A stretch of 64,000 bases of DNA from Paraburkholderia sp. DHOC27 (GCF_003429005.1 NZ_QVQV01000002.1:372001-436000), one strand, 5' to 3'; positions 38,686-48,592 are shown, numbered from the stretch's first letter. Numbers and translations are program-made. The notes: generated by a model from the sequence alone, not told the origin.

Positions 38686-38901
38686 TCACAGCCGCGCGAT
38701 GGATACCTCCGTGGACTTCACCAGCGCGACGACTTCCGCGCCGACCTTGAGTTCGAGTTCGTCGACCGAGCGGGTCGTGATGACCGAGGTGACAATGCCG
38801 AACGGTGTATCGACATCGACTTCGGAAACGACCGGTCCGCGGATGATTTCCTTGACCTTGCCTTTGAATTGATTACGGACGTTGATTGCGGAAATGCTCA
38901 T
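38686..38901 (-). CDS. Molbindin-like TOBE domain protein
   Basis: This 71-residue product is a single TOBE/Mop domain: SISAINVRNQFKGKVKEIIRG, then PVVSEVDVDTPFGIVTSVITTRSVDELELKVGAEVVALVKSTEVSIA. Molbindins bind molybdate or tungstate as oligomers. It lies 56 bp after ssuB on the same strand. A mop-like gene at the end of a sulfonate cluster is common in this group, though the reason is unclear; a sensor of competing oxyanions is possible. Confidence 0.9.
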   Translation of the reverse strand: MSISAINVRNQFKGKVKEIIRGPVVSEVDVDTPFGIVTSVITTRSVDELELKVGAEVVALVKSTEVSIARL

Positions 38902-38957
38902 ATCGAGTGACTCCAGTGGATCGATAAAGTAATGCTCAAGCAGGAAATGTCATACGG

Positions 38958-39959
38958 TCATACAGCCCAGCGGACTTCGGTGGGCCGCACGTGGGGCTCA
39001 TCGTGATAGTGCGCGCCTGGGCGATACGCCAGCGCGTCGTCATTCGGCGCGGTTTTGAGCACGCGTTGCAGCACATGGTCTTCGAGCGCGGCGAATCCCG
39101 CTGACGCGCGGGCACGTGGCCGCTCCAGCGCCACCGGCTGGTCCAGCGCGATGCGCCCTTCTTCGATCAGCAGAATGCGGTCACCGAGCGCGACGGCTTC
39201 GTGCACGTCGTGCGTCACCAGCAGCGCCGTGAAACGATGCTCACGCCACAGCCGCTCGATCAGCGCATGCATTTCGATGCGGGTGAGCGCATCGAGCGCG
39301 CCAAGCGGTTCGTCGAGCAGCAGCAATTGCGGACGATGCACCAGCGCCCGGGCCAGCGCCACCCGTTGCCGCTGACCGCCGGACAATTGCGCCGGCCAGT
39401 CGTTGGCCCGTTCGAGCAGCCCCACTTCAGCGAGCACGGCGCGGGCATCCTCGCGCGCGCCGCGTCCGAGGCCGAGCATCACGTTTTGCAGGACACTCTT
39501 CCACGGCAGCAGCCGGGCGTCCTGAAACATGATGCGGGTGTCCAGTGCGCGGCCATCCTGCGCACGCTTTTCCAGCACACCGGCCGTGGGTGCTTCCAGT
39601 CCCGCCACGAGGCGCAGCAAGGTGGATTTGCCGCAACCGCTGCGTCCGACGATCGCAACGAAACTGCCACGCTCGATGGACAGATCGAAGTCCTTCAGCA
39701 CCGAACGCTCGCCATACTGCTTGCCCACGCCGCGCAGTTCGACCGCGTGATCGCTGCTACCACTGCGGGCGCTATCCCGGCTGTCGCCGCCAGCGCCGCC
39801 GTCACGCGTCACACTGCGCGCCAGTGCTGCGCCATCCAGCGCCTCCGCCTCGGCGGCTGCCACGACTTCGTGATCCGTGGTGCGTGCCTGCGCCAGTTCG
39901 GCCTCCAGATCGCCGCCCGCAATACCGCCGAAGCTGCTCGAGAATGCCGTCGCGTTCAT
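38958..39959 (-). CDS. ssuB: Aliphatic sulfonate ABC transporter ATPase
   Basis: The product is 333 residues. A 70-residue acidic, Ala/Asp/Ser-rich N-terminal extension precedes the ABC domain: Walker [30 protein letters not shown] (a mark of the Ssu/Tau/nitrate branch), signature [15 protein letters not shown] and Walker [16 protein letters not shown]. It drives sulfonate import with SsuC. Its start overlaps the ssuC stop by 4 bp. A shorter start is possible because the extension is unusual, but no better Met is visible. Confidence 0.93.
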   Translation of the reverse strand: MNATAFSSSFGGIAGGDLEAELAQARTTDHEVVAAAEAEALDGAALARSVTRDGGAGGDSRDSARSGSSDHAVELRGVGKQYGERSVLKDFDLSIERGSFVAIVGRSGCGKSTLLRLVAGLEAPTAGVLEKRAQDGRALDTRIMFQDARLLPWKSVLQNVMLGLGRGAREDARAVLAEVGLLERANDWPAQLSGGQRQRVALARALVHRPQLLLLDEPLGALDALTRIEMHALIERLWREHRFTALLVTHDVHEAVALGDRILLIEEGRIALDQPVALERPRARASAGFAALEDHVLQRVLKTAPNDDALAYRPGAHYHDEPHVRPTEVRWAV

Positions 39960-40762
39960 GCTTTCGCTCCTCGTTGATAAGCCGGATGCCAGCGCAGCGT
40001 CACGCGCTCGAGGCCCTTCGCCAGCATGTCGGCGAGCTTGCCGAGACCTGCGTACAGCAGAATGCCCACCACCACGACATCGGTTTGCAGGAACTCACGC
40101 GCGTTCATCGTCATGTAGCCAATGCCCGATTGCGCGGAAATGGTTTCCGCCACGATCAACGTGACCCACATCAGCCCGAACGCGAAGCGCACGCCCACCA
40201 GAATGGAGGGCAGCGCGCCCGGCAAAATGACATCCCAGTACAGACGGAAGCCGCGCACGCCGTAACTGCGCGCCATTTCCACGAGATTCGCATCCACGGA
40301 ACGAATGCCGTGAAAGGTGTTGACGTAGATCGGGAAGAACACGCCGAGCGCGACCAGAAACACCTTCGCTTCTTCCTCGATACCGAACCACAGGATGACG
40401 AGCGGGATCATCGCCAGCGCGGGAATGTTGCGGACCATCTGGATGGTCGAGTCGAGCACGACCTCGGCCGGTTTGAAGAGACCCGTGGCGAGACCCAGCG
40501 CCAGGCCGATACTGCCGCCCACCGCGAAACCGGAAACCGCGCGCCACGTGCTTACCTTGACGTCGGCCCACATCTCGCCTGACTGGATCAGCGACCACGC
40601 CGCCTTCACGACGGCGAGCGGCTCGGGCAAGACGCGCGTCGAGAGGATGCCGCTGCGCGCGGCCACTTCCCACGCGAGCAGAATCACCAGCGGCGCAATC
40701 CACGGCGCCAGACGGCTGCTCCAGCGTCGCACTCCATTTGCAGATCCCAATGCTCGGGCCAT
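39956..40762 (-). CDS. ssuC: Aliphatic sulfonate ABC transporter permease
   Basis: This 268-residue permease has about six membrane helices. The SsuC/TauC-type EAA loop reads [28 protein letters not shown], and it ends [38 protein letters not shown]. It lies 106 bp after ssuD and overlaps ssuB. The cognate binding protein SsuA is not encoded near, so it may be encoded elsewhere. Confidence 0.94.
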   Translation of the reverse strand: MARALGSANGVRRWSSRLAPWIAPLVILLAWEVAARSGILSTRVLPEPLAVVKAAWSLIQSGEMWADVKVSTWRAVSGFAVGGSIGLALGLATGLFKPAEVVLDSTIQMVRNIPALAMIPLVILWFGIEEEAKVFLVALGVFFPIYVNTFHGIRSVDANLVEMARSYGVRGFRLYWDVILPGALPSILVGVRFAFGLMWVTLIVAETISAQSGIGYMTMNAREFLQTDVVVVGILLYAGLGKLADMLAKGLERVTLRWHPAYQRGAKA

Positions 40763-40868
40763 CTTCGCTTACTCCAGGTAATGCACGTATCGCACGTACG
40801 AGCGTAATGCACGTTTTGCGCGCGTTGCCGTTAGCGGCGCCACGCTGACCGCGCGGCGCCCGCTGCCG

Positions 40869-42026
40869 TCAGCTCTGGCTGACCTTGGGCAAATAGTTGT
40901 TGCCGACAATCTCGCCAAACGGTCCCGACAACGGACCGCTTGCGCTCGTGCGCTCGCGGCCGGGCAGCAGCGGGAACACCAGTTCGGCAAAGCGGTACGA
41001 CTCCTCCAGATGCGGATAGCCGGACAGAATGAACGTGTCGATGCCAAGCTCGCTGTATTCCTTCATGCGCCCGGCCACCTGCTCAGGACTCCCGACCAGT
41101 GCCGTGCCCGCCCCGCCGCGTACGAGACCAACCCCGGCCCACACGTTCGGATACACCTCGAGTTGCTCGCGGCTACCACGCTTGCCGCCGTGCAGTGCGG
41201 CCATGCGGCGCTGTCCTTCCGAATCCATCTTCGCGAACGAAGCTTGCGCCCGCGAGATCGTGTCGTCGTCGAGCTTGCTGATCAGCTTGTCGGCGGCGGC
41301 CCACGCTTCCTCTTCGGTCTCGCGCACGATCACGTGAAAGCGAATGCCGAATTTGATCTTGCGGCCACGCGCCTCGGCGCGCGCGCGAATGTCGGCGATC
41401 TTCTGCGCGACTGCGGCAGGCGGCTCGCCCCACGTGAGATAGGTGTCGATGTGCTCGCCGGCCATCTCGTGCGCGGCCGGCGACGAGCCGCCGAACCACA
41501 GCGGCGGATGCGGCTTCTGCACCGGCGGATACAGCAGCTTGCCGCCCTTCGACTGCAGATGCTTGCCGTCGAACTCGATCGCTTCGTTGGTATGCGCGGC
41601 CGTCAACTGCTGACGCCAGATGTGCAGGAATTCGTCGGTGATTTCGTAGCGCGTATCGTGCGAGACGAATACGCCGTCGCCTTCCAGTTCCGCGGCATCG
41701 CCACCCGTCACCACGTTGATCAGCAGACGCCCGCCCGAGAGGCGATCGAAGGTCGACGCCATGCGCGCGGCCAGACCCGGCGAGGTGATGCCCGGGCGGA
41801 TCGCGACGAGGAATTTCAGCCGGCGCGTAGCCGGGATCAGGCTCGATGCCACCACCCACGCGTCCTCGCATGAGCGGCCGGTCGGCAGCAGTACGCCGTC
41901 GTAGCCGAGCGTATCGGCGGCCACGGCGATCTGGCGAAAGTAATCGTAATCGGCTGCGCGTGCGCCTTGGGACGTTCCGAGGTAGCGGCTGTCGCCGTGA
42001 GTCGGGATGAACCAGAACACATTCAT
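40869..42026 (-). CDS. ssuD: FMNH2-dependent alkanesulfonate monooxygenase
   Basis: The product is 385 residues from ATG 42026 ([19 protein letters not shown]). It is a bacterial luciferase-like TIM barrel with the SsuD motifs [31 protein letters not shown] and [29 protein letters not shown]. It cleaves alkanesulfonates to aldehyde and sulfite using FMNH2 from a separate reductase; no ssuE lies in the cluster. The flavin reductase-like gene at 59.2 kb is a remote candidate. CysB/Cbl control is expected for the family. Confidence 0.95.
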   Translation of the reverse strand: MNVFWFIPTHGDSRYLGTSQGARAADYDYFRQIAVAADTLGYDGVLLPTGRSCEDAWVVASSLIPATRRLKFLVAIRPGITSPGLAARMASTFDRLSGGRLLINVVTGGDAAELEGDGVFVSHDTRYEITDEFLHIWRQQLTAAHTNEAIEFDGKHLQSKGGKLLYPPVQKPHPPLWFGGSSPAAHEMAGEHIDTYLTWGEPPAAVAQKIADIRARAEARGRKIKFGIRFHVIVRETEEEAWAAADKLISKLDDDTISRAQASFAKMDSEGQRRMAALHGGKRGSREQLEVYPNVWAGVGLVRGGAGTALVGSPEQVAGRMKEYSELGIDTFILSGYPHLEESYRFAELVFPLLPGRERTSASGPLSGPFGEIVGNNYLPKVSQS

Positions 42027-42386
42027 TTGCTGCTCCTGCTTGATCGAGACGGGATGGGATGGCGCAATGGCGAGACCGGCGCGCGCAGACACGGGCACTG
42101 GCCACACAGCACGACGTCCGGCGCAATATCTCGCGCCGCGTTTGGCCAGCCGTGAAAATAGCGACGGCGGCAGCGCCGTCTACATGGAGAAACAGTCTAT
42201 GGATGGGGCCCAGGCTTTTGAACGATTTTTTTTAGCTTAGGTTTTCCACTTTCGTGATTAGCCCGACGCTTTAGCATACAAGCAGGGGCTGAAATCCCCC
42301 GGGCGCTCTATATAATGACGCGACTTTCGATAATCCAGCCCGGATCACGCGCATGGGCGCGACCGGCACCCCTGGCGTCGCATTGC
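42027..42386. promoter_or_regulatory. Divergent region between ssuD and a membrane protein gene
   Basis: The 360-bp gap carries an AT-rich tract (42210-42260, TTTTTTTTAGCTTAGG) on the ssuD side, a plausible CysB-type promoter area. It also has a TATAAT box at 42311-42316 oriented toward the membrane protein gene. No gene for SsuA or SsuE is present. Confidence 0.5.
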
Positions 42387-42812
42387 ATGCAAAAAATCAT
42401 TCTGCCGTTCGTGTCGGGTTTTCTGGCTTCGCTGTTTTTTCATGAATCGACGCTCGCGCTGCTTCATGCAGCGGGCGTGATCGATCCGGCGGGTTTCTCC
42501 ACCGCGCCGTTTTTACCGCTGGGCTTGCCCGAATTCATCGCCAATGCGATCTGGAGCGCGGTCTGGGCGGTATTGATGGCGTGGCTCTTGCGCGTCTCAC
42601 CCGAGCGGCGCGCGCCCTGGGTGCAGGCTTTCGTGTTCGGCGGGATCGTGCTGACGGCGGCGAGCGTGTTCGTCGTCGATCCGATTCGCGGCATCTGGCC
42701 GAGCGGCAACATGCTGCCGCGCCTCGCCATGGGCTTCGCGGCTAACGCCATGTGGGGCTGGGGCGCGCTCGTTTTCATGCGCGCTTTCATGGCGTTCGGG
42801 GACGACGAATAG
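42387..42812 (+). CDS. Hypothetical inner-membrane protein
   Basis: The product is 141 residues from ATG 42387 (MQKIILPFVSGFLASLFFHE). It has four hydrophobic segments (about 6-28, 50-70, 78-98, 113-133). Features include the FFHESTLALLHAAG and VDPIRGIWPSGNMLPRLAMGFAANAMWGWGALVFMRAF segments. I recognise no characterised family. A TATAAT box lies 71 bp upstream. Confidence 0.75.
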   Translation: MQKIILPFVSGFLASLFFHESTLALLHAAGVIDPAGFSTAPFLPLGLPEFIANAIWSAVWAVLMAWLLRVSPERRAPWVQAFVFGGIVLTAASVFVVDPIRGIWPSGNMLPRLAMGFAANAMWGWGALVFMRAFMAFGDDE

Positions 42813-42851
42813 CGAAGGCTTGAGCGTCGGACCGATGGGGCACAGCGCGGG

Positions 42852-42914
42852 TCACAGCGCTTGCCTCATAGCGCTTGCTTCACAGCGTTTTTCTTCATAG
42901 CGCTTTCTTCGCAG
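42852..42914. repeat. 14-bp degenerate tandem repeat
   Basis: Four and a half units of TCA(C/T)AGCGCTTGC(C/T) run head to tail between the convergent membrane protein and hydrolase genes (unit starts 42852, 42866, 42880, 42895, 42909). The AGCGCT core is self-complementary. Confidence 0.75.
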
Positions 42915-42982
42915 ACCGTTTTCCGGGGGCGGCATCTCTGCCGCTCCGCCCTCGTTCAGTCAGTCAATCATTCATCAGACGC

Positions 42983-44113
42983 TTAGCCCTGCAGATCACG
43001 CAACGGATGTTCCGCTGCCGACCACGGGCTTTCGAACATCCGCGCCACATCGTCGGCGCGCACGTCTTCGATCTGCGCAAAGCGCCAACGCGGCGCGTTG
43101 TCCTTGTCGATGATGCGCGCCCGGATCCCCTCCACCACGTCGCCGTGCGCAAAGCTCGAGCGCGTCAGATCGAGATCGCGGCGCAGACACTCCGCCATCG
43201 TGCCCTCGGCACGCGACACGACTTCGAGCGATACGCTCATTGAGAGCGGTGAACGCTCACGCAGCACCCCGATGATCTGTTCGGCCCATTCGGCTGCCTC
43301 GCCGCCGCTTTCCGCTTGCAGCGAAGCAAGAATGCGCGCGACGTTCGGCAAGGCGAAATGCCGGTCGATAAACGCGCGCGTGTTCGCCAGCGTCGAAGCA
43401 TCGGGTGCCGGCGCGACCTTGTACGCGGCGCATTCGCGCTGGATCGCCGCCACCACCTCCGAGCCATGCGCGAAGGTTTCCCGTTGCAGCGTCTCCACCA
43501 GTGCGGGCAGCGCCGCCTCGTCGATATAGACATCAGCGAGACCGGCATAGAGCGCATCGGCCGCGCCGATCGTCTCGCCCGTCACGGCCAGAAAGCGGCC
43601 GAGCGCCCCCGGCGTGCGCGCGAGGAACCAGCCCGCGCCGACATCGGGAAAGAGACCGATACGTGTCTCGGGCATGGCCATGCGGGTCGACCCGGTCACC
43701 ACCCGCAAGCCGCCCGTGCGATGCGCGCCTTGCGAGATGCCCATGCCGCCGCCCATCACCACGCCGTTGAGCAGCGCAATGTAGGGCTTCGGATACGTGA
43801 AGATGGCGTGATTGAGCTGGTATTCCTCGGTGAAGAAGGTGTCCCGCGCCGCCAGATCGTCGCGCTGAAACGATTCGTAGAGAAAGCGGATATCCCCGCC
43901 TGCGCAAAACGCGCGCGGATGGTTGCTGCGCACCACCACCGCCAGCACCTCCGGGTCCTCGCGCCAACGCTCGAGCGCGGCGTGCATGGCGCGGATCATG
44001 CCCGTTGACAGGGCATTCAGCGCCTTGGGGCGCTCCAGTTCGATGAAGCCAATCTGATTGACCACATGGGCGACGAGTTCGTCGCAGACAACCGGTGATG
44101 CGGGTGTAGACAT
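42983..44113 (-). CDS. 3-hydroxyisobutyryl-CoA hydrolase-like enoyl-CoA hydratase family protein
   Basis: This 376-residue protein has the crotonase fold with the extended C-terminus (ECH_2) of HIBYL-CoA hydrolases. The oxyanion-hole segments are HPRAFCAGGDIRFLYES and IALLNGVVMGGGMGISQGAH. The catalytic region MPETRIGLFPDVGAGWFLAR has the Glu and Asp of the HIBCH family. It would act in valine breakdown, releasing 3-hydroxyisobutyrate, but other short-chain acyl-CoAs are possible. No other valine genes are near. Confidence 0.9.
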   Translation of the reverse strand: MSTPASPVVCDELVAHVVNQIGFIELERPKALNALSTGMIRAMHAALERWREDPEVLAVVVRSNHPRAFCAGGDIRFLYESFQRDDLAARDTFFTEEYQLNHAIFTYPKPYIALLNGVVMGGGMGISQGAHRTGGLRVVTGSTRMAMPETRIGLFPDVGAGWFLARTPGALGRFLAVTGETIGAADALYAGLADVYIDEAALPALVETLQRETFAHGSEVVAAIQRECAAYKVAPAPDASTLANTRAFIDRHFALPNVARILASLQAESGGEAAEWAEQIIGVLRERSPLSMSVSLEVVSRAEGTMAECLRRDLDLTRSSFAHGDVVEGIRARIIDKDNAPRWRFAQIEDVRADDVARMFESPWSAAEHPLRDLQG

Positions 44114-44173
44114 GGTGGAACGAGTCGTTAGAGAGGATGAATGGGAAGCCGAAACGTGGGAAGCGAAACGTTA

Positions 44174-45115
44174 TCACGCAGCGCCGGATTTCGGTTTGCG
44201 GGGCGTGCGCCGCTCGCCCGCCGCCGGAGTGCCGACTGGCGCGGGGTCGATTGACGCCGGCACGGCAGCTCGTGCCGGGGCAGAGTCGCCGAACCATGCG
44301 GTCAGCGTGACATCCACCACGGTGTCGAGCGGCGCGCCTGGAAACACCGGGCACGTGAGATGCAGCGCGACGATCCCATGCAGCGACGCCCAGAACGCTT
44401 CGGCGAGGACCGCGCCGTCCGCGGATGCCCTCAGGCGGCCGGTTGCTTTCAGCTCGTTGAGGGCGTCCACCATCAGGCGCATCGCGGCGTCACCGGATGC
44501 GTGGCCGGCGGCGGGGTTGATCTGCGTGGCGGCGGCACTGGGGGATGCGGCGGCGATGGATTGTTCGCTGGATTGTTCGATGGGGTGTTTATCGACCGCG
44601 TCGTCGGGTTGACCACTGTCCTGCTTCGTGATTGCCGAGTGGGATCCGGCTGGCTGGCCTGCATCCGGATTTGCCGTCGCGGCCCCTTCTCCGCTCGCCT
44701 TGTCAGCGCCCGGATGCCCCCCGTCTTTGACGGAAGCCGAAGGACCACCCAGCGCCGCGCCGGTATAGCTGGCGTCCTCCATGAAGATCAGCCGATAGGT
44801 TTCGGGATGCGTCACACCGAACGCAATGTAAGCGCGTGCCAGCGCACCCAGCCGCTCGGCGGCGTCCGCGATCTGCGCGAGCGGCTCGAAGCTGCTCAGG
44901 AGCTGGGCGTATCCCTCGGCACACAGCGCGCGCGCAATCTCATCGCGGCTTTCGAAGTGCAGATACAGGGTGGCGGGCGAATATTCGATGGCGTCCGCAA
45001 TCTTGCGCATGGAGAGCGCAGCGAACCCCTCGCGCACCACGATGCGCCGTGCGGCATCGAGGATGCGCTCGCGGAGCGCCTGCTTCTGGCGGGTTTTTCG
45101 TTCAGTGATTCCCAT
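44174..45115 (-). CDS. TetR-family regulator with low-complexity insert
   Basis: The product is 313 residues from ATG 45115. The TetR HTH at 12-58 reads RERILDAARRIVVREGFAALSMRKIADAIEYSPATLYLHFESRDEI. The C-terminal WHG-like ligand domain (AFWASLHGIVALHL) is interrupted at about 116-210 by a Gly/Ser/Ala/Asp/Gln-rich insert (SGEGAATANPDAGQPAGSHS and similar). It lacks resemblance to any regulator ligand pocket. It is divergent from the NAD-binding protein gene, with two palindromic sites between them, and probably represses both. Confidence 0.9.
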   Translation of the reverse strand: MGITERKTRQKQALRERILDAARRIVVREGFAALSMRKIADAIEYSPATLYLHFESRDEIARALCAEGYAQLLSSFEPLAQIADAAERLGALARAYIAFGVTHPETYRLIFMEDASYTGAALGGPSASVKDGGHPGADKASGEGAATANPDAGQPAGSHSAITKQDSGQPDDAVDKHPIEQSSEQSIAAASPSAAATQINPAAGHASGDAAMRLMVDALNELKATGRLRASADGAVLAEAFWASLHGIVALHLTCPVFPGAPLDTVVDVTLTAWFGDSAPARAAVPASIDPAPVGTPAAGERRTPRKPKSGAA

Positions 45116-45158
45116 GACATGCATTCTGTGGTTGACAAACTGAAAAGTCAAATTAAAC

Positions 45159-45185
45159 TGAACACTGTTTACTGAACATCGTTCA
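45159..45185. promoter_or_regulatory. Paired palindromic operator, TetR candidate
   Basis: TGAAC-ACT-GTTTA (45159-45171) and the perfect TGAAC-ATC-GTTCA (45173-45185) lie 14 bp apart, between the divergent TetR and epimerase-like genes. The TGAAC half-site also occurs in ACTGAA at 45170-45175. Confidence 0.7.
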
Positions 45186-45244
45186 TAATATTTTCATGCA
45201 TCAATCGGGGCGCGAACGCGTACCGGTCACTCAAAGGAGTTGTC

Positions 45245-46273
45245 ATGGAAACCAGCGGAAAAACAGGCTTGTTCGGCGCCGCGGGCGCGATCGGTCAAAG
45301 CATTGCCAATGCGCTGCGCGCGGCCGGGCGGGACTATCGCGTCATTGGGCGTTCGCGGGCGCCGCTGGAGGCGATGTTCGGCCACGATCCGCACGCTGAA
45401 ATCGCCGTCTGGAACCCGGACGACCCTGCTTCCATCGCAGCAGCAGCCAGCGGGTTGCAAACGGCGATCTATCTCGTGGGCGTGCCCTACAACCAGTTCG
45501 CGTCCCATCCGCCCTTGATGGAGAGAACCCTGGCCGGTTTGCGGGCTGCGGGCGTCGAACGGTTGATCCTGATCGGCACGGTCTATCCGTATGGCCGGGC
45601 GCGCCACGATCTGGCCGGCAACGCTGCAGCAGGCGGCGCCGCGCGCAACGGCCAACTGCCGGCCGTTCCTCTGCTGACCGAAGATCACCCGCGCGAGCCG
45701 CATACCTTCAAAGGCAAGATGCGGCTTGCCCAGGAAAATCTGGTACTGGATGCCCACGGTCGCAACGGCTTGTCCACGCTGGTGCTACGTTTGCCGGACT
45801 TCTATGGTCCGCGCATCGAGCGCAGTCTGATCAACGGCGTGTTCGAAGGCGCGGCGCGCGGCACCCGTGCGCAAATGATCGGGCCGATCGACCTGCCGCA
45901 TGAATTCGTGTTCGTGCCGGACGTGGGGCCGGTGGTGGAAAAGCTCACGCGCACACCCGAGGCATACGGCCGCTGGCTGCATCTGGCAGGCGTGGGCACC
46001 ATCACGCAGCGCGAAATAGCGAAACAGGCGTACGCGCTTGCCGGACGCGAGCCGACGCTGATGGTGGCGGGCAAGACGATGCTAAGGATGCTGGGCCTCT
46101 TCAACCCGATCATCCGCGAAACGGTGGAGATGAATTACCTGATGACCGAGCCGCTGGTGCTCGACGACAGCGCGCTGCGCGCACTCATCGGTCCGGTTCA
46201 CAAGACGCCTTACGAAGAAGGCATTCGGCTGTCATTCGAAGCGGCCAAAAACGCTATGAGAGCCGGGGCGTGA
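45245..46273 (+). CDS. NAD(P)-binding epimerase/dehydratase-like protein
   Basis: This 342-residue extended-SDR protein starts METSGKTGLFGAAGAIGQSIANAL. The GAAGAIG variant replaces the GGTGFIG coenzyme loop, and the next strand gives VIGRSRAPLEAMFG. A catalytic YxxxK is not obvious (YPYGRARHDL instead). It is therefore like the NmrA/atypical SDRs that bind nucleotide without classical catalysis. AGGAG lies 7 nt before ATG. The divergent TetR gene suggests substrate-induced expression. Confidence 0.85.
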   Translation: METSGKTGLFGAAGAIGQSIANALRAAGRDYRVIGRSRAPLEAMFGHDPHAEIAVWNPDDPASIAAAASGLQTAIYLVGVPYNQFASHPPLMERTLAGLRAAGVERLILIGTVYPYGRARHDLAGNAAAGGAARNGQLPAVPLLTEDHPREPHTFKGKMRLAQENLVLDAHGRNGLSTLVLRLPDFYGPRIERSLINGVFEGAARGTRAQMIGPIDLPHEFVFVPDVGPVVEKLTRTPEAYGRWLHLAGVGTITQREIAKQAYALAGREPTLMVAGKTMLRMLGLFNPIIRETVEMNYLMTEPLVLDDSALRALIGPVHKTPYEEGIRLSFEAAKNAMRAGA

Positions 46274-46335
46274 TGGTTGTTCTTGGTTTGCCTTCGCTCG
46301 TTGTCTGTTGAAGCTGTGATCGTTGGTTGACCACC

Positions 46336-46620
46336 TCAGTTGACAACATTCCCCGGCGGAAAGTGGCCGCTTTTGAGCAGCACGGGTGAGCCGTGGCTGA
46401 TCTCGAGATGCTCGCGCGCCACCGCTTCGATGCGGCCGCGTCCGGCGTCGAAGGCACGCATCCAGCCTTCGCGATCCGCTGGCGGTGCGCCGAAATGATC
46501 TTCGAGCGCTTCGACCGAAATCGCACATGGGACTTGCTGTCCGTCAACCAGCGCCGCGAACACCACCGTCAGGTTAGAACCCCGGTAAGCGGGAGCGTCG
46601 GCGGGAAACACGATGTTCAT
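46336..46620 (-). CDS. DUF1488 protein
   Basis: The product is 94 residues from ATG 46620 (MNIVFPADAPAYRGSNLTVVFAALVDGQQVPCAISVEALEDHFG). This matches the DUF1488 pattern of an N-terminal beta sheet with a conserved Cys, followed by two helices. The function is unknown. An upstream extension in frame has a poor composition and was excluded. Confidence 0.85.
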   Translation of the reverse strand: MNIVFPADAPAYRGSNLTVVFAALVDGQQVPCAISVEALEDHFGAPPADREGWMRAFDAGRGRIEAVAREHLEISHGSPVLLKSGHFPPGNVVN

Positions 46621-47048
46621 ATTGGGATCCTCGAAAATGCGTGCAGGAAACGCCATTCTATCCGCGCCGCCGGCGTCGTCGAATGTGCGCGCGGGCGTGC
46701 TGCCGATGCGCGCCGACGTATTGCTGGCCCACACTTATGTTAGCCCGTGGCGTGCTGAAATGCAGCGCGCCTTGCGTGGCGAACACCCGAGGCGAACCAG
46801 CGCGCCTGTCGAAGCCTGCCTGTGCCTGTCAGCAAAAAGAAGGCAACACGCAAGCATGTTTTGATGTCGCAGAGCGCGTGCTGGTATGTTTCGCACTTGC
46901 GCCCACTTCCGCCCACTTGCGAGCAACCATACGAGCGATACGCTCCAACCTGTAAAATCGGCGTCGGGATGTTCACCCCGAAGGCATCAGGTCTTCAGCA
47001 CACGGTCGAACCAGCGTCCCGAGCCCCTTCCAACATGAGGAAATCAGC
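46621..47048. other. Intergenic stretch, likely lipoprotein promoter
   Basis: The 428 bp between the DUF1488 gene and the lipoprotein gene contain a repeated CACTTGCGCCCACTTCCG/CCCACTTGCG element (46893-46922) and a TAAAAT -10-like box at 46953-46958. Frames present show no protein-like signal. Confidence 0.5.
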
Positions 47049-47402
47049 ATGAAGTCTTTCGAGCAGCGCGATCTGCCTGCCCTCTTCGGCGCCGTGGCGC
47101 GTATTGCCACCATGTCGGCAACTGTGGCGCTCGCTGCATCGCTTGCCGCGTGCGCTTCGTCGAACACAACTTCACTGATTCACCTGCCCAATGGCGAAAC
47201 CGGCTTTGCCGTGAACTGCAGCGGCGCGGATGCGGGATCGAGCTGGGCATCCTGCTACGTCCAGGCCGGCCAGGCATGCGGCGCAACCGGTTACGACATC
47301 GTCTCCAAAGACAACGACGAAGGCGGCGCCACAGGTGGCGGCGTGACCAATGTCGTGTCGGCCAACGTTAAAAACCGCTCGATGATCATCCGTTGCAAAT
47401 GA
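47049..47402 (+). CDS. Small lipoprotein, conserved hypothetical
   Basis: This 117-residue product has a signal peptide and lipobox LAAC near residue 35 (AASLAACASSN). The mature domain (IHLPNGETGFAVNCSGADAG, then SWASCYVQAGQACGATGYDIVSKD) has four further cysteines. A Gly-rich loop precedes the end NRSMIIRCK. It is probably in the outer membrane. It converges with the SMR exporter gene. A GAGGAAATC site precedes the ATG. Confidence 0.8.
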   Translation: MKSFEQRDLPALFGAVARIATMSATVALAASLAACASSNTTSLIHLPNGETGFAVNCSGADAGSSWASCYVQAGQACGATGYDIVSKDNDEGGATGGGVTNVVSANVKNRSMIIRCK

Positions 47403-47409
47403 CGTGACC

Positions 47410-47748
47410 TCAGTGCGCCTGCATCTTCGAGAACAGATTCAGCACGACGACGCCCGAGACGATCAAGCCGAGTCCCAGGATGGCTGGCAGATCGGGCACT
47501 TGCCGGTATAACACGAGCGCAACCATGCTGATCAATACGATGCCGGCGCCCGACCAGATGGCGTACACGATGCCGACCGGAATGCTTTTGAGCGTCAGCG
47601 ACAGACAATAGAACGCGAGGCCATAGCCCGCCACCACGATCACGCTGGGCACCCAGCGCGAGAATCCCTCCGACGCCCGCAACGCGGACGTCGCGATGAC
47701 TTCAGCAACGATCGCAATGGCAAGCAGTGCGTAGGGCGGCACACGCAT
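47410..47748 (-). CDS. SMR-family multidrug/guanidinium exporter
   Basis: The product is 112 residues from ATG 47748. It has four membrane helices and the essential Glu16 in [17 protein letters not shown], the equivalent of EmrE Glu14. [19 protein letters not shown] and [14 protein letters not shown] are the standard helix 3 and 4 segments. It is a proton antiporter for cations. No partner SMR gene is adjacent, so it is likely a homodimer. It starts 4 bp after the UPF0303 gene stop. Confidence 0.92.
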   Translation of the reverse strand: MRVPPYALLAIAIVAEVIATSALRASEGFSRWVPSVIVVAGYGLAFYCLSLTLKSIPVGIVYAIWSGAGIVLISMVALVLYRQVPDLPAILGLGLIVSGVVVLNLFSKMQAH

Positions 47749-47752
47749 CGCG

Positions 47753-48250
47753 TCAGACCTTCGCCAGCGCGAGCTGGCCATAGTCATGACCAAGGTGCGC
47801 ACACAGGGCCTCCACGACGAGTTCGTGATCGGCGCGTTGCGGCAGCCCCGACACCGTCGCAGAACCGATCACCCCCACGCCCGCCACCGTCAGCGGAAAC
47901 GCGCCACCGTGCGATGCGTAGTCGGCGTGCGGCAACGCATGTTTTTCGGTCAGCGTGCCGCCACCCTGCTGCAGGCGCAGACCGATCGCATACGAACTGC
48001 GATGAAAATGTGCCACCGTATTTCCCTTGCGACGCGCCCACTCGACGTTGTCGGGTGTCGCACCGGCAAGTGAACTGAAGAACAGGGGCTGGTTGAAGGT
48101 GCGTACGTCGATGGCAAGCGCAAGGCCGCGCGCTTTGGCAAGCTCGTGCAGATACGCACCGAGTTGCCATGCCTCATCGGCATCGAAGCGTGGAAACACG
48201 AGGGCGTGCTCCTGAGCGAGAATCTGCTGCTGATCGTGAACGATGTCCAT
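47753..48250 (-). CDS. UPF0303 haem-binding-type protein
   Basis: The product is 165 residues from ATG 48250 ([23 protein letters not shown]), the length of the UPF0303 family, related to HbpS/GlcG. Features are [26 protein letters not shown] and a [33 protein letters not shown]-terminus. HbpS-type proteins bind haem and act as redox sensors; the role here is unknown. The longer frame upstream was rejected. The SMR gene follows 4 bp downstream, so the two are co-transcribed. Confidence 0.85.
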   Translation of the reverse strand: MDIVHDQQQILAQEHALVFPRFDADEAWQLGAYLHELAKARGLALAIDVRTFNQPLFFSSLAGATPDNVEWARRKGNTVAHFHRSSYAIGLRLQQGGGTLTEKHALPHADYASHGGAFPLTVAGVGVIGSATVSGLPQRADHELVVEALCAHLGHDYGQLALAKV

Positions 48251-48592
48251 GAGCGAAAGAAACCCAGAGAGAGTGTGTGAGATGACGGCGCCGGAATGCA
48301 GCGATGAAACGCAGCCATAAGACATAGCCATAACCCCGGCTATAAGCACGGCGCGGCGATGATGATGCAGCTGGCAACGACAGCGCGAATGGAAACCGGA
48401 TTCTAGCGCAGCGACCATGACACGCATCGCTGCGTGGACGTAACGCGTGGACGCAAGCACCGCAGCGAGACACGTCGAGCCGATAAGCGCTACAGTGCAA
48501 ATCTACGAGAAGCGGATGCACAACCACAAGCACACCCGCACGCTTTCTCGCATGTACCCCACGCGCTGTTGAAGCCGATTCTTAAAAAGCTA
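48251..48592. other. Gap before tRNA-fMet
   Basis: The 342 bp between the UPF0303 start and the tRNA promoter show no protein-like frame and no repeat or RNA that I recognise. Confidence 0.5.
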
